Shown: piece after piece, positions 1 to 8,775 of the stretch
Layout: the number at the start of each line of letters is the position of its first letter
Numbering within the stretch: the stretch's first letter is position 1
From: Nitrospira sp. MA-1
Lineage (GTDB): Bacteria > Nitrospirota > Nitrospiria > Nitrospirales > UBA8639
Direction of reading: 5' to 3'
Length of the DNA: 64,000 bases
Assembly: GCA_032139905.1 (NCBI GenBank)
Contig: JAQJDB010000005.1
Span: forward strand, 231,001 to 295,000
Notes under the pieces: model-generated
What the model was told of the DNA's origin: nothing
Seen by the model: the letters and a program-made list of their open reading frames with translations, nothing else
Databases searched by the model: none
Translations under genes and position numbers: made by a program

Positions 1-106
1 CCGGTCACGCATCGACTTACATTGAGCCCTTTGCCGGGGCACACGTAACGGACGGAGCAACTTACGCGACGTCAGAGACTTTACCCTAACCATATAAGGA
101 GGATTC

Positions 107-343
107 ATGGGAAACGACGAACAGGAAGATACGACAGTCTACAAAGTAGTGATGAACCATGAGGAGCAATATTCCATCTGGCCGTCCTATCGAGATAATC
201 CTCTCGGATGGTCGGATGTGGGGAAAACCGGCCTCAAAGAAGAATGTTTGGACTATATCAAGGAGGTATGGACGGATATGCGTCCGTTGAGTTTGCGAAA
301 GTGGATGGCCGAACAAGCTGAAAAAACGGGTTCTTCATGCTAA
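107..343 (+). CDS. MbtH-like NRPS chaperone
   Basis: MbtH proteins bind NRPS adenylation domains and help them fold and adenylate. This 78-residue protein has the usual family length and carries the signature [10 protein letters not shown] near residues 24-33, followed by the conserved Gly-Trp and a C-terminal [10 protein letters not shown] segment. A strong ribosome binding site (aaggagg) precedes the ATG at a suitable distance. It is the first gene of the NRPS operon seen here, and its stop overlaps the start of the thioesterase gene by 7 bases, so the two are translationally coupled. It probably serves the seven A domains encoded downstream. The operon may begin further upstream, outside the window, because nothing in the first 106 bases is an obvious promoter. 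Confidence 0.95.
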   Translation: MGNDEQEDTTVYKVVMNHEEQYSIWPSYRDNPLGWSDVGKTGLKEECLDYIKEVWTDMRPLSLRKWMAEQAEKTGSSC

Positions 344-1089
344 CCGCTGCACGATCACAACCATGGATTGTCACCTGCCGTCCGACGTCGGGAGTCCGGT
401 TGTTGTGTTTTCCGTATGCCGGTGGAGGGCCTTCGGTGTTTCGCGGTTGGGCGCAATATCTTTCGCCGGAGATTGAACTCTGTGCTGTCCAGCTGCCTGG
501 GCGAGAGGCGCGGATGAAGGAGTTACCCATCGGAAATCTCAGGCGTTTGGTTGCCGAACTCACGGACGCTCTCGAACCGAGTCTGGACAGACCCGTTGCC
601 CTATTCGGGCACAGCATTGGCGGACTGATTGCATTTGAACTCGCACGGGAGATACGGCGGCGCTATGCCATCGAACCGGTGCATCTCTTTGTCTCGGGAT
701 GTCCAGCGCCGCAGATCCGCGACAACGATCCACTGTTCGATCTACCGGAGGACGAATTTCTCGATCATATGCGGCGGTTCAATGGAACCCCACGGGAAGT
801 GTTGGAACATCCGGAGATGATGCAACTTGTTCTTCCCGCGCTCCGTGCGGATTTTTCGCTCCGCGACACCTATGTGCATGTCGAGGAACCTCCTTTGCAC
901 TGTGCGATTTCGGTGTTCGGCGGCCTGGAGGACACTCGTGTAGGCACAGAGGAACTGGAGAAATGGAGAGCCCATACGTCCGAATCGTTTCAGATGTGCC
1001 TGTTCCAGGGCGGGCATTTCTTCTTACGGACCGCGCAAGCCGCCGTAGTGGAATCCGTTACCCGGACATTGCATCGGTATGGACGGTGA
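337..1089 (+). CDS. type II (editing) thioesterase
   Basis: Stand-alone alpha/beta-hydrolase thioesterase that clears misloaded groups from carrier proteins of the NRPS line. The 250-residue length is typical. The sequence has the early CFPYAGG oxyanion segment (residues 24-30), the QLPGRE motif (52-57), the nucleophile elbow GHSIGG with Ser93, and a late GGHFF motif holding the catalytic His. It starts inside the last codons of the mbtH-like gene. There is no signal peptide, so it acts in the cytoplasm with the synthetases. A separate type I thioesterase closes the last NRPS, so release of the product is not this enzyme's job. Confidence 0.93.
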   Translation: MLTAARSQPWIVTCRPTSGVRLLCFPYAGGGPSVFRGWAQYLSPEIELCAVQLPGREARMKELPIGNLRRLVAELTDALEPSLDRPVALFGHSIGGLIAFELAREIRRRYAIEPVHLFVSGCPAPQIRDNDPLFDLPEDEFLDHMRRFNGTPREVLEHPEMMQLVLPALRADFSLRDTYVHVEEPPLHCAISVFGGLEDTRVGTEELEKWRAHTSESFQMCLFQGGHFFLRTAQAAVVESVTRTLHRYGR

Positions 1090-1195
1090 CGGGGAATATG
1101 CGGGACCGACAGATTTTTATTTACATTGCTGCCGATCCAATTCGGATGGGTTTAGTGGAGTGAGAAGGAATCTACAATGATCCGGAGGTGCAGTT

Positions 1196-2233
1196 ATGAA
1201 CAATGATGGTCAAACGACTTGTACCATCCCGTCGCAGACCTGTGGGGATGGCGATCCGGCATCGATATTTTCAACTGGGCCGCTCGTCCCCGGAGTTCGT
1301 CTCCCGTTGTTGATGACGGCGCAGGAGGGACGGGATCTGGGCGAACTTTCAGCAGCTGCGCGTTGCGGTGCCGACGAGTTTTTGTCGATTCATGGGGGCG
1401 TGTTGTTTCGAGGATTACCGGTGGAATCGCCGTCGGACTTCGAATCCTTTGTGAAGGTCTTCACCCAATCGATGATCGCCTATGAATTCGGTTCTACGCC
1501 GCGCTCGCAGGTTCATCATCAGGTCTACACGTCGACGGAATATCCTTCGGATCAACATATTCCTTTGCACAACGAGCAGGCCTATACCACGGAATGGCCG
1601 ATGAAGATCTGGTTTTACTGCGGCCAGCCGTCCGAGGAAGGCGGATATACGCCCATTGCCGACAGCCGGGAAGTGTTGACACGGATTCCGTCGCATATCC
1701 GGAAACGGTTTATCCGGAAAGGGGTCATGTATGTGCGTAACTATGGCAACGGGCTCGATGTGCCATGGCAAAAAGTGTTCAACACCGAGGATCGTGCCAT
1801 CGTTGAGCAGTTCTGCCGGAAGAACGGGATCCTGTTCGAGTGGAAGCCGGATGGTGAACTGCGGACACGACAGATCGCGCAGGCGGTAGCGGTGCATCCC
1901 GTGACTCAGGAGGAGGTCTGGTTTAATCAGGCGCATTTGTTCCACGTCTCGAATTTGGAGCCGGACGTGCGCGAGGCACTTTTGTGCGCCGTGAGCGAGG
2001 ACGAGCTTCCGCGGCATGTCTATTACGGAGACGGCACTTCCATCGAGACTGATGTATTGAATGAAATTCGCGATGTCTATCGTTGTCTCGCGGTTCAGTT
2101 CTCCTGGCAGAAAGGGGATGTGCTGATGCTGGACAATATGCTGGCGGCCCATGGGCGTACGCCCTACAAGGGAAATCGACAAATCCTGGTCGCGATGGCT
2201 GAGCCGTCAGGAGCGTTGCCCGAATGCCGCTGA
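1196..2233 (+). CDS. stand-alone Fe(II)/2-oxoglutarate aspartyl beta-hydroxylase (TbetaH-Asp type)
   Basis: TauD/SyrP-like non-heme iron oxygenase of 345 residues. The iron ligands are visible as His125-x-Glu127 (LHNEQ) and His319 (LAAHGR); Arg328 in GNRQILVAM should bind 2-oxoglutarate. Seeing Glu rather than Asp as the acidic ligand is normal for clavaminate-synthase-like members. In siderophore clusters, stand-alone enzymes of this family hydroxylate Asp bound to a thiolation domain, and the reported product is L-erythro beta-hydroxyaspartate. The best target here is the Asp of module 5, which has no interface domain. A good RBS (ggagg) precedes the ATG. The end overlaps the next NRPS start by 10 bases. 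It is clearly related to the oxygenase domain at the C-terminus of the third synthetase. The exact substrate is inferred. Confidence 0.88.
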   Translation: MNNDGQTTCTIPSQTCGDGDPASIFSTGPLVPGVRLPLLMTAQEGRDLGELSAAARCGADEFLSIHGGVLFRGLPVESPSDFESFVKVFTQSMIAYEFGSTPRSQVHHQVYTSTEYPSDQHIPLHNEQAYTTEWPMKIWFYCGQPSEEGGYTPIADSREVLTRIPSHIRKRFIRKGVMYVRNYGNGLDVPWQKVFNTEDRAIVEQFCRKNGILFEWKPDGELRTRQIAQAVAVHPVTQEEVWFNQAHLFHVSNLEPDVREALLCAVSEDELPRHVYYGDGTSIETDVLNEIRDVYRCLAVQFSWQKGDVLMLDNMLAAHGRTPYKGNRQILVAMAEPSGALPECR

Positions 2234-5200
2234 ACGAGGAAGCTACCCGAAGCGAGACGCTGCCAGATGAGAGCGTGGAGCCGGAGCACTATGTGTTCCC
2301 GATGAGCTTTGCGCAGCGTCGATTGTGGTTTCTGTCCCAACTGGAGCCGGAGAGTGCGTCCTACAACACCGCGATTGCCGTGCGGATGAAGGGCGTGCTT
2401 GATCGCCAGGCGGTGGAAGACTCATTCAACGACATCGTGACGCGACATGAGATACTGCGCTCGACGTTCGAGTCAGCGGACGGGGATCCCGTGCAGATCA
2501 TCGCGGCACAGCGTGAAGTGCATCTCAAAGTGGTCACCATTCCCAGGAGCGATGACAGGATCGAACCTGCGATCGCCGCGGAGGCACAACATCCGTTTGA
2601 TCTCATGCGCGGTCCATTGATTCGCTTGTGTTTGATGGAGAGACATGCTGAGGAGCACGTCCTGGTCGTCACCCTGCACCATATTGTGTGTGACGGGTGG
2701 TCTGCTCAAATCCTGGCGAGGGAATTCGCTGCGTTCTATGCGGCCAGAATAGCGGGCATGACCCCTTCCTTGCCCCCCTTGCCGATTCAGTATGCCGATT
2801 TCGGGGAATGGCAACGGCAGTGGATGCAAGGGGCGGTGTTGGAACGTCAGGTGGTCTATTGGAAGCAACAATTGAATGGTGATTTACCTGTCCTGGAAAT
2901 CCCGACCGACCGGCCGCGAACGGCAATCCAGGCCTCGTCCGGAAGCCGGCATGTTTTTATGGTGCCTGAGGGGGTTGCGAAGGAATTAGTTGCCCTCAGC
3001 CGCCGGGAAGGCGTGACATTATTCATGACGTTGCTGGGGGCCTTTCAAGTGTTGTTGCTCCGGTATACGGGTATTGAGGATGTCTGCGTCGGGACGCCCG
3101 TCGCGTGCCGGACCAGACCAGAGACCGAGGATTTGATCGGTTTTTTCGCAAATACTCTTGTTCTACGCACCGATCTTTCTGGAAATCCGCCGTTTTCCCG
3201 GTTGCTGGCACGGGTGCGTGACGTGGTCATCGGTGCCCAAGCCCACCAAGACCTTCCCTTCGAAGAACTGGTGGATGTCCTGAAGCCTGCGCGAGCCTTG
3301 AGTCACCCGCCGCTGTTTCAAGTCATGTTCGTTCTCCAGACAACGCTGTCTCAAGCTATCCGGCTTCCCGGCCTTGCCGTCGAGGTGCAAGAAGTGGATG
3401 TGGCTTCTGCCAAGTTCGACCTGTCGCTCGACATGGCTGAAACGGAAAAGGGTTTGGAGGGGGCCTTCGAGTACAACACGGACCTCTTTGAGCCATCCAC
3501 GATCCTCAGAATGACGGACCATTTGGTGCGGTTGCTTCAAGAGATTGTCGAGGGTCCCGAGAGGCGTGTACACGAATTGCGGTTCATGGCGCCATCGGAA
3601 TGGCGTCACGTAGTGGCGGAGAGTCGCGATTTCGAATGCTGTCCATCTGTGGTGGATGGATATGCGGATATGTTCGAGGCGCAAGTCAAGAATTCTCCCG
3701 AGGCCATTGCCGTTATTTGCGATGGGCAATCGCTGACCTATCGGGAATTGAATTGCGCCGCTAATCGAGTGGCGCATGCTCTCACGCGGGCAGGCGTGGG
3801 CGTCGAATCGATTGTCGCGGTACTTGACCGTCGTGGAATTCCCTTCTTGACGATGATACTCGGGGTTCTCAAAGCGGGTGGTGTCTATCTACCTCTCGAC
3901 CCAACCCATCCGGCTCACCGCTGGAGTCGCCTCATCGAGTTGAGCCGGTCGGCGGTCGTCCTGGTGGCAGAGGCGTTCCGGCCAAGTTTACTTGACGCAT
4001 CGTTAAAGCTGGCACAATCAGGCGAGATTCCTGTGCTGACGATAGAAGCCATACATGCAGAGAAGGTGTCCGAACATAACCCACTTCGCGAGTCCTCGCC
4101 GGACCAACTCGCATACATCATCTATACGTCCGGGTCCACAGGGGTGCCGAAAGGCGCGATGGTGACGCAACGGGGATTGGTCAATCACCTCATGAGCAAA
4201 GTCGCGGTCTTGGGCTTAGATGCCGAGGCGGTCGTTGCGCAAACGGCGTCGGCGTGTTTCGATATTTCGGTCTGGCAATTTCTTGCGGCACTGGTGGTCG
4301 GTGGCCGTACGCTGATTGTCCTTGATGAAATCGCGCATGACCCGGCAGCACTGTTGGCCTGTCTAAATGAATCGGGTGTGACGGTCGCTGAAACTGTGCC
4401 AAGACTCTTGCAAGGCATGATTGATGCTGCAGCCGGTTCCACGGGGTTTTCTTTGCCCAGGCTTCGCTGGATACTTCCGACCGGTGAAGCGCTCCCACCG
4501 CAACTTTGTCGCGATTGGTTTGAGCGATACCCGCAGATCCCCCTGATGAACGCCTATGGGCCGGCCGAATGTGCCGATGATGTGGCCATGGCTCCGATCA
4601 CCGGGCCTCCCGCACGTGAGCAAGTTTGTATGCCCATCGGTTGGCCTATTCAGAATGTCCGGCTCTATGTTGTGGATCGGTGGCTCGGACCGACTCCGAT
4701 CGGTGTTCCTGGTGAACTCTGTATCGGGGGCAGTGCCGTTGGGCGAGGGTATGTGCAGGATCCGGCGCGAAGCGCTGAAGTGTTTGTCCCTGATCCATTC
4801 GAAAGAGAGCGGGGTGCGCGTCTCTATCGAACGGGTGACCGTGTATGCCGACTGGCCGATGGGAGTCTGGAATTTCTCGGTCGGTTCGATCATCAGGTGA
4901 AATTGCGGGGTGTGCGTATTGAGTTGGGTGAGATCGAGGCCCGTCTTCTCGAACTCACCGATATTCGGGATGTCGTTGTGGTTTTGCGTGAGGATTGTCC
5001 CGGCCAAAAACGGTTGACGGCCTATGTGGTGACGTCCGGGGCAGGCGACAATCAGAGAAAATCCTGGCGCACGGCGTTACGGACACAGTTGCCAGACGCG
5101 ATGATTCCGGCATGTTTCGTCGTTCTAGAGGCGATTCCTCGCACGTCCAACGGAAAAGTGGATCGACAGTCGTTGCCTGTACCGGAACAGGAATTCATGC

Positions 5201-8200
5201 GGGAATATGTGGCGCCGGGTACAACAGGAGAGGAAACGCTGGCTGGAATCTGGGCCGATCTTTTGGGAGTCGAGCGAGTCGGAGTAGAGGATAATTTTTT
5301 CGAGCTCGGCGGAGATTCCATTCTCAGTTTACAGGTCGTGGCCCGCGCAAGAGAGAAAGGTCTATTACTGACTCCGCGGCAGCTCTTCCAGTATCAAACC
5401 ATCGCGGAACTGGCAGCTCATGCGTCCTCATCGTTTTCCACAAGGGAAGTGTCTCTCCTGAATTGGAATGCGTCCACCTTTGTCGATGACGATACTGCGG
5501 GAGCAGCGCGGCGGGCCTGTCCGGATCTGGAAGATTTCTATCCACTCAGTCCTTTACAGCAGGGACTGTTGTTTCATAGCGCGTATGCACCACGATCCGG
5601 TGTCTACATCGAACAGATGCACTGCCGGTTGCGGGGAGAGTTGGATGCACAGGCATTCAGGAAGGCCTGGCAGCGGCTCGTGGCCCGGCACGTGGTGCTT
5701 CGGACCAGATTCATGTGGCGGGATGTGTCGTCACCGGTACAGATCGTCATGCCTTCGGCGGATCTTCCCTGGCTGGAACTCGATTGGCAGAGATATTCGG
5801 TCAGGGAGCAGGGGGAGCGCCTGCGATTATTTATCCAGGAAGACCGTCTGCAGGATTTCGACTTCGAACAGCCTCCCTTAATGCGCCTGGCTTTGATACG
5901 CGTCGCGCCTGAGATATATGAGGTGGTCTGGACCCACCATCATATCCTCATGGACGGTTGGTGTTTGCCGATTCTGCTGAGAGAAGTCTTGACCTCGTAT
6001 CACGCGTCCCGATCCGGGCAAGAACCGGAGCAGGACCTTCCCGTTCCCTATCGGCATTACGTGGCCTGGCTTCAGCAACAGGATTCAGCCGGCTCGGAAG
6101 AATTTTGGCGCGCCACTCTTCAAGGATTTACCGTACCGACACTGTTGGGAGACGAAGGGAAGCCGGAGGAGTCCGATGGAGCGGGAGGGGATGGGGTATT
6201 CACCCTGGCGATCTCATCGTCAACAATTGAAGCGATTCGCGCATGCGCCCGACGATGCCAGGTCACAGAACATACCCTGGTGCAGGGAGCCTGGGCGCTG
6301 TTGTTGAGTCGATACCGCGGTGAGACGGACATCGTTTTTGGCACGACGGTTTCCGGTCGGGCCGCCGAGATCCCGGGAATCGAATCGATCGTCGGTCTCT
6401 TCATCAATACGCTGCCGCTTCGCCTGTCGGTGTCGCCGGATGCCGTCGTCCATCAATGGCTGCGGGAGATTCTCGCGCGAAACAGCGCTCTGCGGGATTA
6501 TGAACAGAGCCCGTTGGCGCAGGTACAGGGATGGAGCGATGTTCCTCGCGGTCAATCGTTGTTCGAGAGTCTGCTGGTCTTCGACAACCATCCGATGGAT
6601 GGAACGCTGGAGGAAGGCACGATTGGACTTGCCGTCGAACGGCCGCGATTGCAGGGACAAACGAACTATCCTTTGACGCTGAACGTTGTGCCCGGAAAGA
6701 TCATGATCGTTGCATTCTGGTATCAGCGGCGGTGGTTCCGTGATGAGGTTATCACCCGTATCGCGGGCCATTTTGACACCCTTTTGGCTGCCATCGCTGA
6801 AGCGCCCCAGGCACGTCTCTCGGCGTTGCCGATGATGGAGGCAGCGGAGCGGGCGGTGGTGGTGGGGGAGTGGAACGCGACGGCTCGGGCCTATCCGATG
6901 GCCCAGACGGTGCCGGAGTTGATTGCCGGGCAGGCGGTGCGGACCCCGACGGCGATCGCCGTGCGCGACGGCGCCCGGACGCTGACGTATGCCACGCTGC
7001 TGGCGCGCGCCAATCAAGTGGCCCAGACCCTTCGGGCGGAAGGCATCGGCCCGGAGTGCCTCGTGGGGATTGCCATGCAGCGTTCGCTCGACCTGGTCGT
7101 CGGCTTGCTGGGTATTCTCCAAGCGGGCGCGGCCTATGTGCCGCTCGATCCGACCTATCCCGCCGAGCGGCTCGCCTTCATGCTGGCCGACAGTCAGGTG
7201 GCGGGCTTGCTGACGCACGAGGCGCTCGTGGCTTCGTTGGGGTTTGCCGGGTCTACTCTCTGTCTGGATCGGGATTGGCCGAGCATTGAGAGACAGCCGA
7301 GCATCGCGCCGGCCGGCCGCTTCCTCGACACCCAACTGGCCTACACCATCTATACCTCCGGCTCCACCGGCCACCCCAAAGGCGCGGGCAACACCCACGG
7401 GGGGTTGCGTAACCGTCTGCAGTGGATGCAGGAGGCCTATCCCTTGAGTGCGGCCGACCGGGTGCTGCAGAAAACGCCGATCAGTTTTGACGTCTCCGTG
7501 TGGGAATTCTTCTGGCCCCTTCTGGCGGGCGCCGAACTGGTCTTGGCTGCGCCGGAGGAACACAAGGACCCGGCGGCGTTGATCGCTCGGATTGTGGAGA
7601 CGGGGGTGACCACACTGCATTTCGTGCCGCCGATGCTGCAGGCGTTTCTGGAGAGTCCCGGGGTGGGGCGTTGTACCACGCTCCGGCAGATCATCTGCAG
7701 CGGCGAAGCCCTGCCGGCGGCGGTGCCCTCGCAGGTGACGGCGGCCTTGCCGGCCGTGCGGCTGCACAATCTCTACGGCCCGACGGAAGCGGCCATCGAC
7801 GTGACGGCCTGGAGCTGTCCGCCGAGTCCCGAGGTCACGGCGGTGCCCATTGGGCGCCCGATCGCCAACACGCAAATCTATGTGCTCGATCCGCAGGGCG
7901 AGCCGGTCCCGGTCGGCGTCCCGGGTGAACTCTATATTGGCGGGGTGGCGGTGGCGCGGGGCTATCATCGTCGGCCGGCGCTGACGGCCGAACGGTTTGT
8001 GCCCGATCCCTTCTGCGGCGTCGCGGGGCAGCGGCTCTATCGCACGGGCGATCTGGTCCGGTTCCGGGCGGATGGTGTCCTCGACTATCTGGGGCGGCTG
8101 GATCATCAGGTCAAGATCCGGGGGTTCCGGATCGAATTGGGCGAGATCGAAGAAGTCTTGCGGCAACAGCCGGGGGTGCGGGAGGCCGTCGTGGTAGCGC

Positions 8201-8760
8201 GGACCGAGGCGTCGGGGTCGAAACGGCTGGTGGCCTATGTAACGACCGACCCGGCGGCGGGCGTCGAAGTGGCGACCCTGCGGCAGGGGCTGGCCGACCG
8301 GCTGCCGGAGTATATGGTGCCGGCGGTGATTCTCGCGCTCGCGCAACTGCCGTTGAGCCCCAATGGCAAGGTGGACCGGACGGCGTTGCCGGCACCGGAG
8401 GCGGAGAGCCAGCGGACGGGGGCGTACGAGGCGCCGCAGACGGAGACGGAGCAGACCTTAGCGGCTATCTGGGCCCAGGTGCTCGGGCTCGCACGCGTCG
8501 GCCGCCACGAGAACTTCTTTGAACTCGGCGGTGATTCGATTAACAGCCTGCAGATCCTATCGCGGGCTCACCGAACAGGAATCCAATTGACCCCGAAGCA
8601 GCTCTTCGACAATCCGACGATTGCCTCTGCTGGGGCGGTGGCGGTGGTCGGCAGCGTGGCTTCGGCAGAATCATTGCCGAACGCCGCCGATCCCTCTCGA
8701 ATTTCGGATGTGGAGCTGACGGAGGACGACATGCAGAACTTATTGGAAGAAATCGAATAG
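2224..8760 (+). CDS. NRPS 1: C-A(Dab-like)-T-C-A(Ser)-T
   Basis: Two-module synthetase of 2,178 residues. C1 (about 22-450) has SFAQRRLWFLSQ and HHIVCDGWS. A1 (about 485-960) carries YIIYTSGSTGVPKGA; the specificity residues read by eye are D-I-W-E-L-T-A-D-D-K, which I recall for diaminobutyrate in pyoverdine synthetase PvdL. T1 is FFELGGDSI with pantetheine Ser1032. C2 (about 1085-1520) starts YPLSPLQQG and has HHHILMDGWC. A2 reads D-V-W-H-I-S-L-I-D-K, close to the standard Ser code. T2 uses Ser2105. The acidic tail LTEDDMQNLLEEIE may be a docking end for the next synthetase, which starts 15 bases on. A C domain in the first module implies an N-acyl starter or an upstream module outside the window. 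The A2-T2 region is unusually GC-rich and is duplicated exactly in NRPS 2. Confidence 0.95.
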   Translation: MPLNEEATRSETLPDESVEPEHYVFPMSFAQRRLWFLSQLEPESASYNTAIAVRMKGVLDRQAVEDSFNDIVTRHEILRSTFESADGDPVQIIAAQREVHLKVVTIPRSDDRIEPAIAAEAQHPFDLMRGPLIRLCLMERHAEEHVLVVTLHHIVCDGWSAQILAREFAAFYAARIAGMTPSLPPLPIQYADFGEWQRQWMQGAVLERQVVYWKQQLNGDLPVLEIPTDRPRTAIQASSGSRHVFMVPEGVAKELVALSRREGVTLFMTLLGAFQVLLLRYTGIEDVCVGTPVACRTRPETEDLIGFFANTLVLRTDLSGNPPFSRLLARVRDVVIGAQAHQDLPFEELVDVLKPARALSHPPLFQVMFVLQTTLSQAIRLPGLAVEVQEVDVASAKFDLSLDMAETEKGLEGAFEYNTDLFEPSTILRMTDHLVRLLQEIVEGPERRVHELRFMAPSEWRHVVAESRDFECCPSVVDGYADMFEAQVKNSPEAIAVICDGQSLTYRELNCAANRVAHALTRAGVGVESIVAVLDRRGIPFLTMILGVLKAGGVYLPLDPTHPAHRWSRLIELSRSAVVLVAEAFRPSLLDASLKLAQSGEIPVLTIEAIHAEKVSEHNPLRESSPDQLAYIIYTSGSTGVPKGAMVTQRGLVNHLMSKVAVLGLDAEAVVAQTASACFDISVWQFLAALVVGGRTLIVLDEIAHDPAALLACLNESGVTVAETVPRLLQGMIDAAAGSTGFSLPRLRWILPTGEALPPQLCRDWFERYPQIPLMNAYGPAECADDVAMAPITGPPAREQVCMPIGWPIQNVRLYVVDRWLGPTPIGVPGELCIGGSAVGRGYVQDPARSAEVFVPDPFERERGARLYRTGDRVCRLADGSLEFLGRFDHQVKLRGVRIELGEIEARLLELTDIRDVVVVLREDCPGQKRLTAYVVTSGAGDNQRKSWRTALRTQLPDAMIPACFVVLEAIPRTSNGKVDRQSLPVPEQEFMREYVAPGTTGEETLAGIWADLLGVERVGVEDNFFELGGDSILSLQVVARAREKGLLLTPRQLFQYQTIAELAAHASSSFSTREVSLLNWNASTFVDDDTAGAARRACPDLEDFYPLSPLQQGLLFHSAYAPRSGVYIEQMHCRLRGELDAQAFRKAWQRLVARHVVLRTRFMWRDVSSPVQIVMPSADLPWLELDWQRYSVREQGERLRLFIQEDRLQDFDFEQPPLMRLALIRVAPEIYEVVWTHHHILMDGWCLPILLREVLTSYHASRSGQEPEQDLPVPYRHYVAWLQQQDSAGSEEFWRATLQGFTVPTLLGDEGKPEESDGAGGDGVFTLAISSSTIEAIRACARRCQVTEHTLVQGAWALLLSRYRGETDIVFGTTVSGRAAEIPGIESIVGLFINTLPLRLSVSPDAVVHQWLREILARNSALRDYEQSPLAQVQGWSDVPRGQSLFESLLVFDNHPMDGTLEEGTIGLAVERPRLQGQTNYPLTLNVVPGKIMIVAFWYQRRWFRDEVITRIAGHFDTLLAAIAEAPQARLSALPMMEAAERAVVVGEWNATARAYPMAQTVPELIAGQAVRTPTAIAVRDGARTLTYATLLARANQVAQTLRAEGIGPECLVGIAMQRSLDLVVGLLGILQAGAAYVPLDPTYPAERLAFMLADSQVAGLLTHEALVASLGFAGSTLCLDRDWPSIERQPSIAPAGRFLDTQLAYTIYTSGSTGHPKGAGNTHGGLRNRLQWMQEAYPLSAADRVLQKTPISFDVSVWEFFWPLLAGAELVLAAPEEHKDPAALIARIVETGVTTLHFVPPMLQAFLESPGVGRCTTLRQIICSGEALPAAVPSQVTAALPAVRLHNLYGPTEAAIDVTAWSCPPSPEVTAVPIGRPIANTQIYVLDPQGEPVPVGVPGELYIGGVAVARGYHRRPALTAERFVPDPFCGVAGQRLYRTGDLVRFRADGVLDYLGRLDHQVKIRGFRIELGEIEEVLRQQPGVREAVVVARTEASGSKRLVAYVTTDPAAGVEVATLRQGLADRLPEYMVPAVILALAQLPLSPNGKVDRTALPAPEAESQRTGAYEAPQTETEQTLAAIWAQVLGLARVGRHENFFELGGDSINSLQILSRAHRTGIQLTPKQLFDNPTIASAGAVAVVGSVASAESLPNAADPSRISDVELTEDDMQNLLEEIE
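6813..8541 (+). repeat. 1,729-bp A-T segment, copy 1 (Ser module 2)
   Basis: This segment matches 13341-15069 at a constant offset of 6,528 bases, with no difference found in the stretches compared and the same translations in other frames. It starts in the C-A linker (...LSALPMMEAAER) and stops two bases after the GGDS serine codon of the carrier domain. Immediately outside both ends the two genes differ completely. Hand-counted GC is 70% for 7921-7980 inside the block and 55% for 4501-4560 outside it, so the block looks imported. Confidence 0.95.
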
Positions 8761-8775
8761 GGGATTTACCTGAAT

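Noticed and set aside
6220-8346. A 708-codon open frame antisense to the Ser module (and its 522-codon twin at 13306-14874)
   Set aside because: It mirrors the GC-rich A-domain block, is Arg/His/Pro-rich with no recognisable domain, and appears in both copies only because the DNA is the same. The sense strand encodes a clear NRPS.
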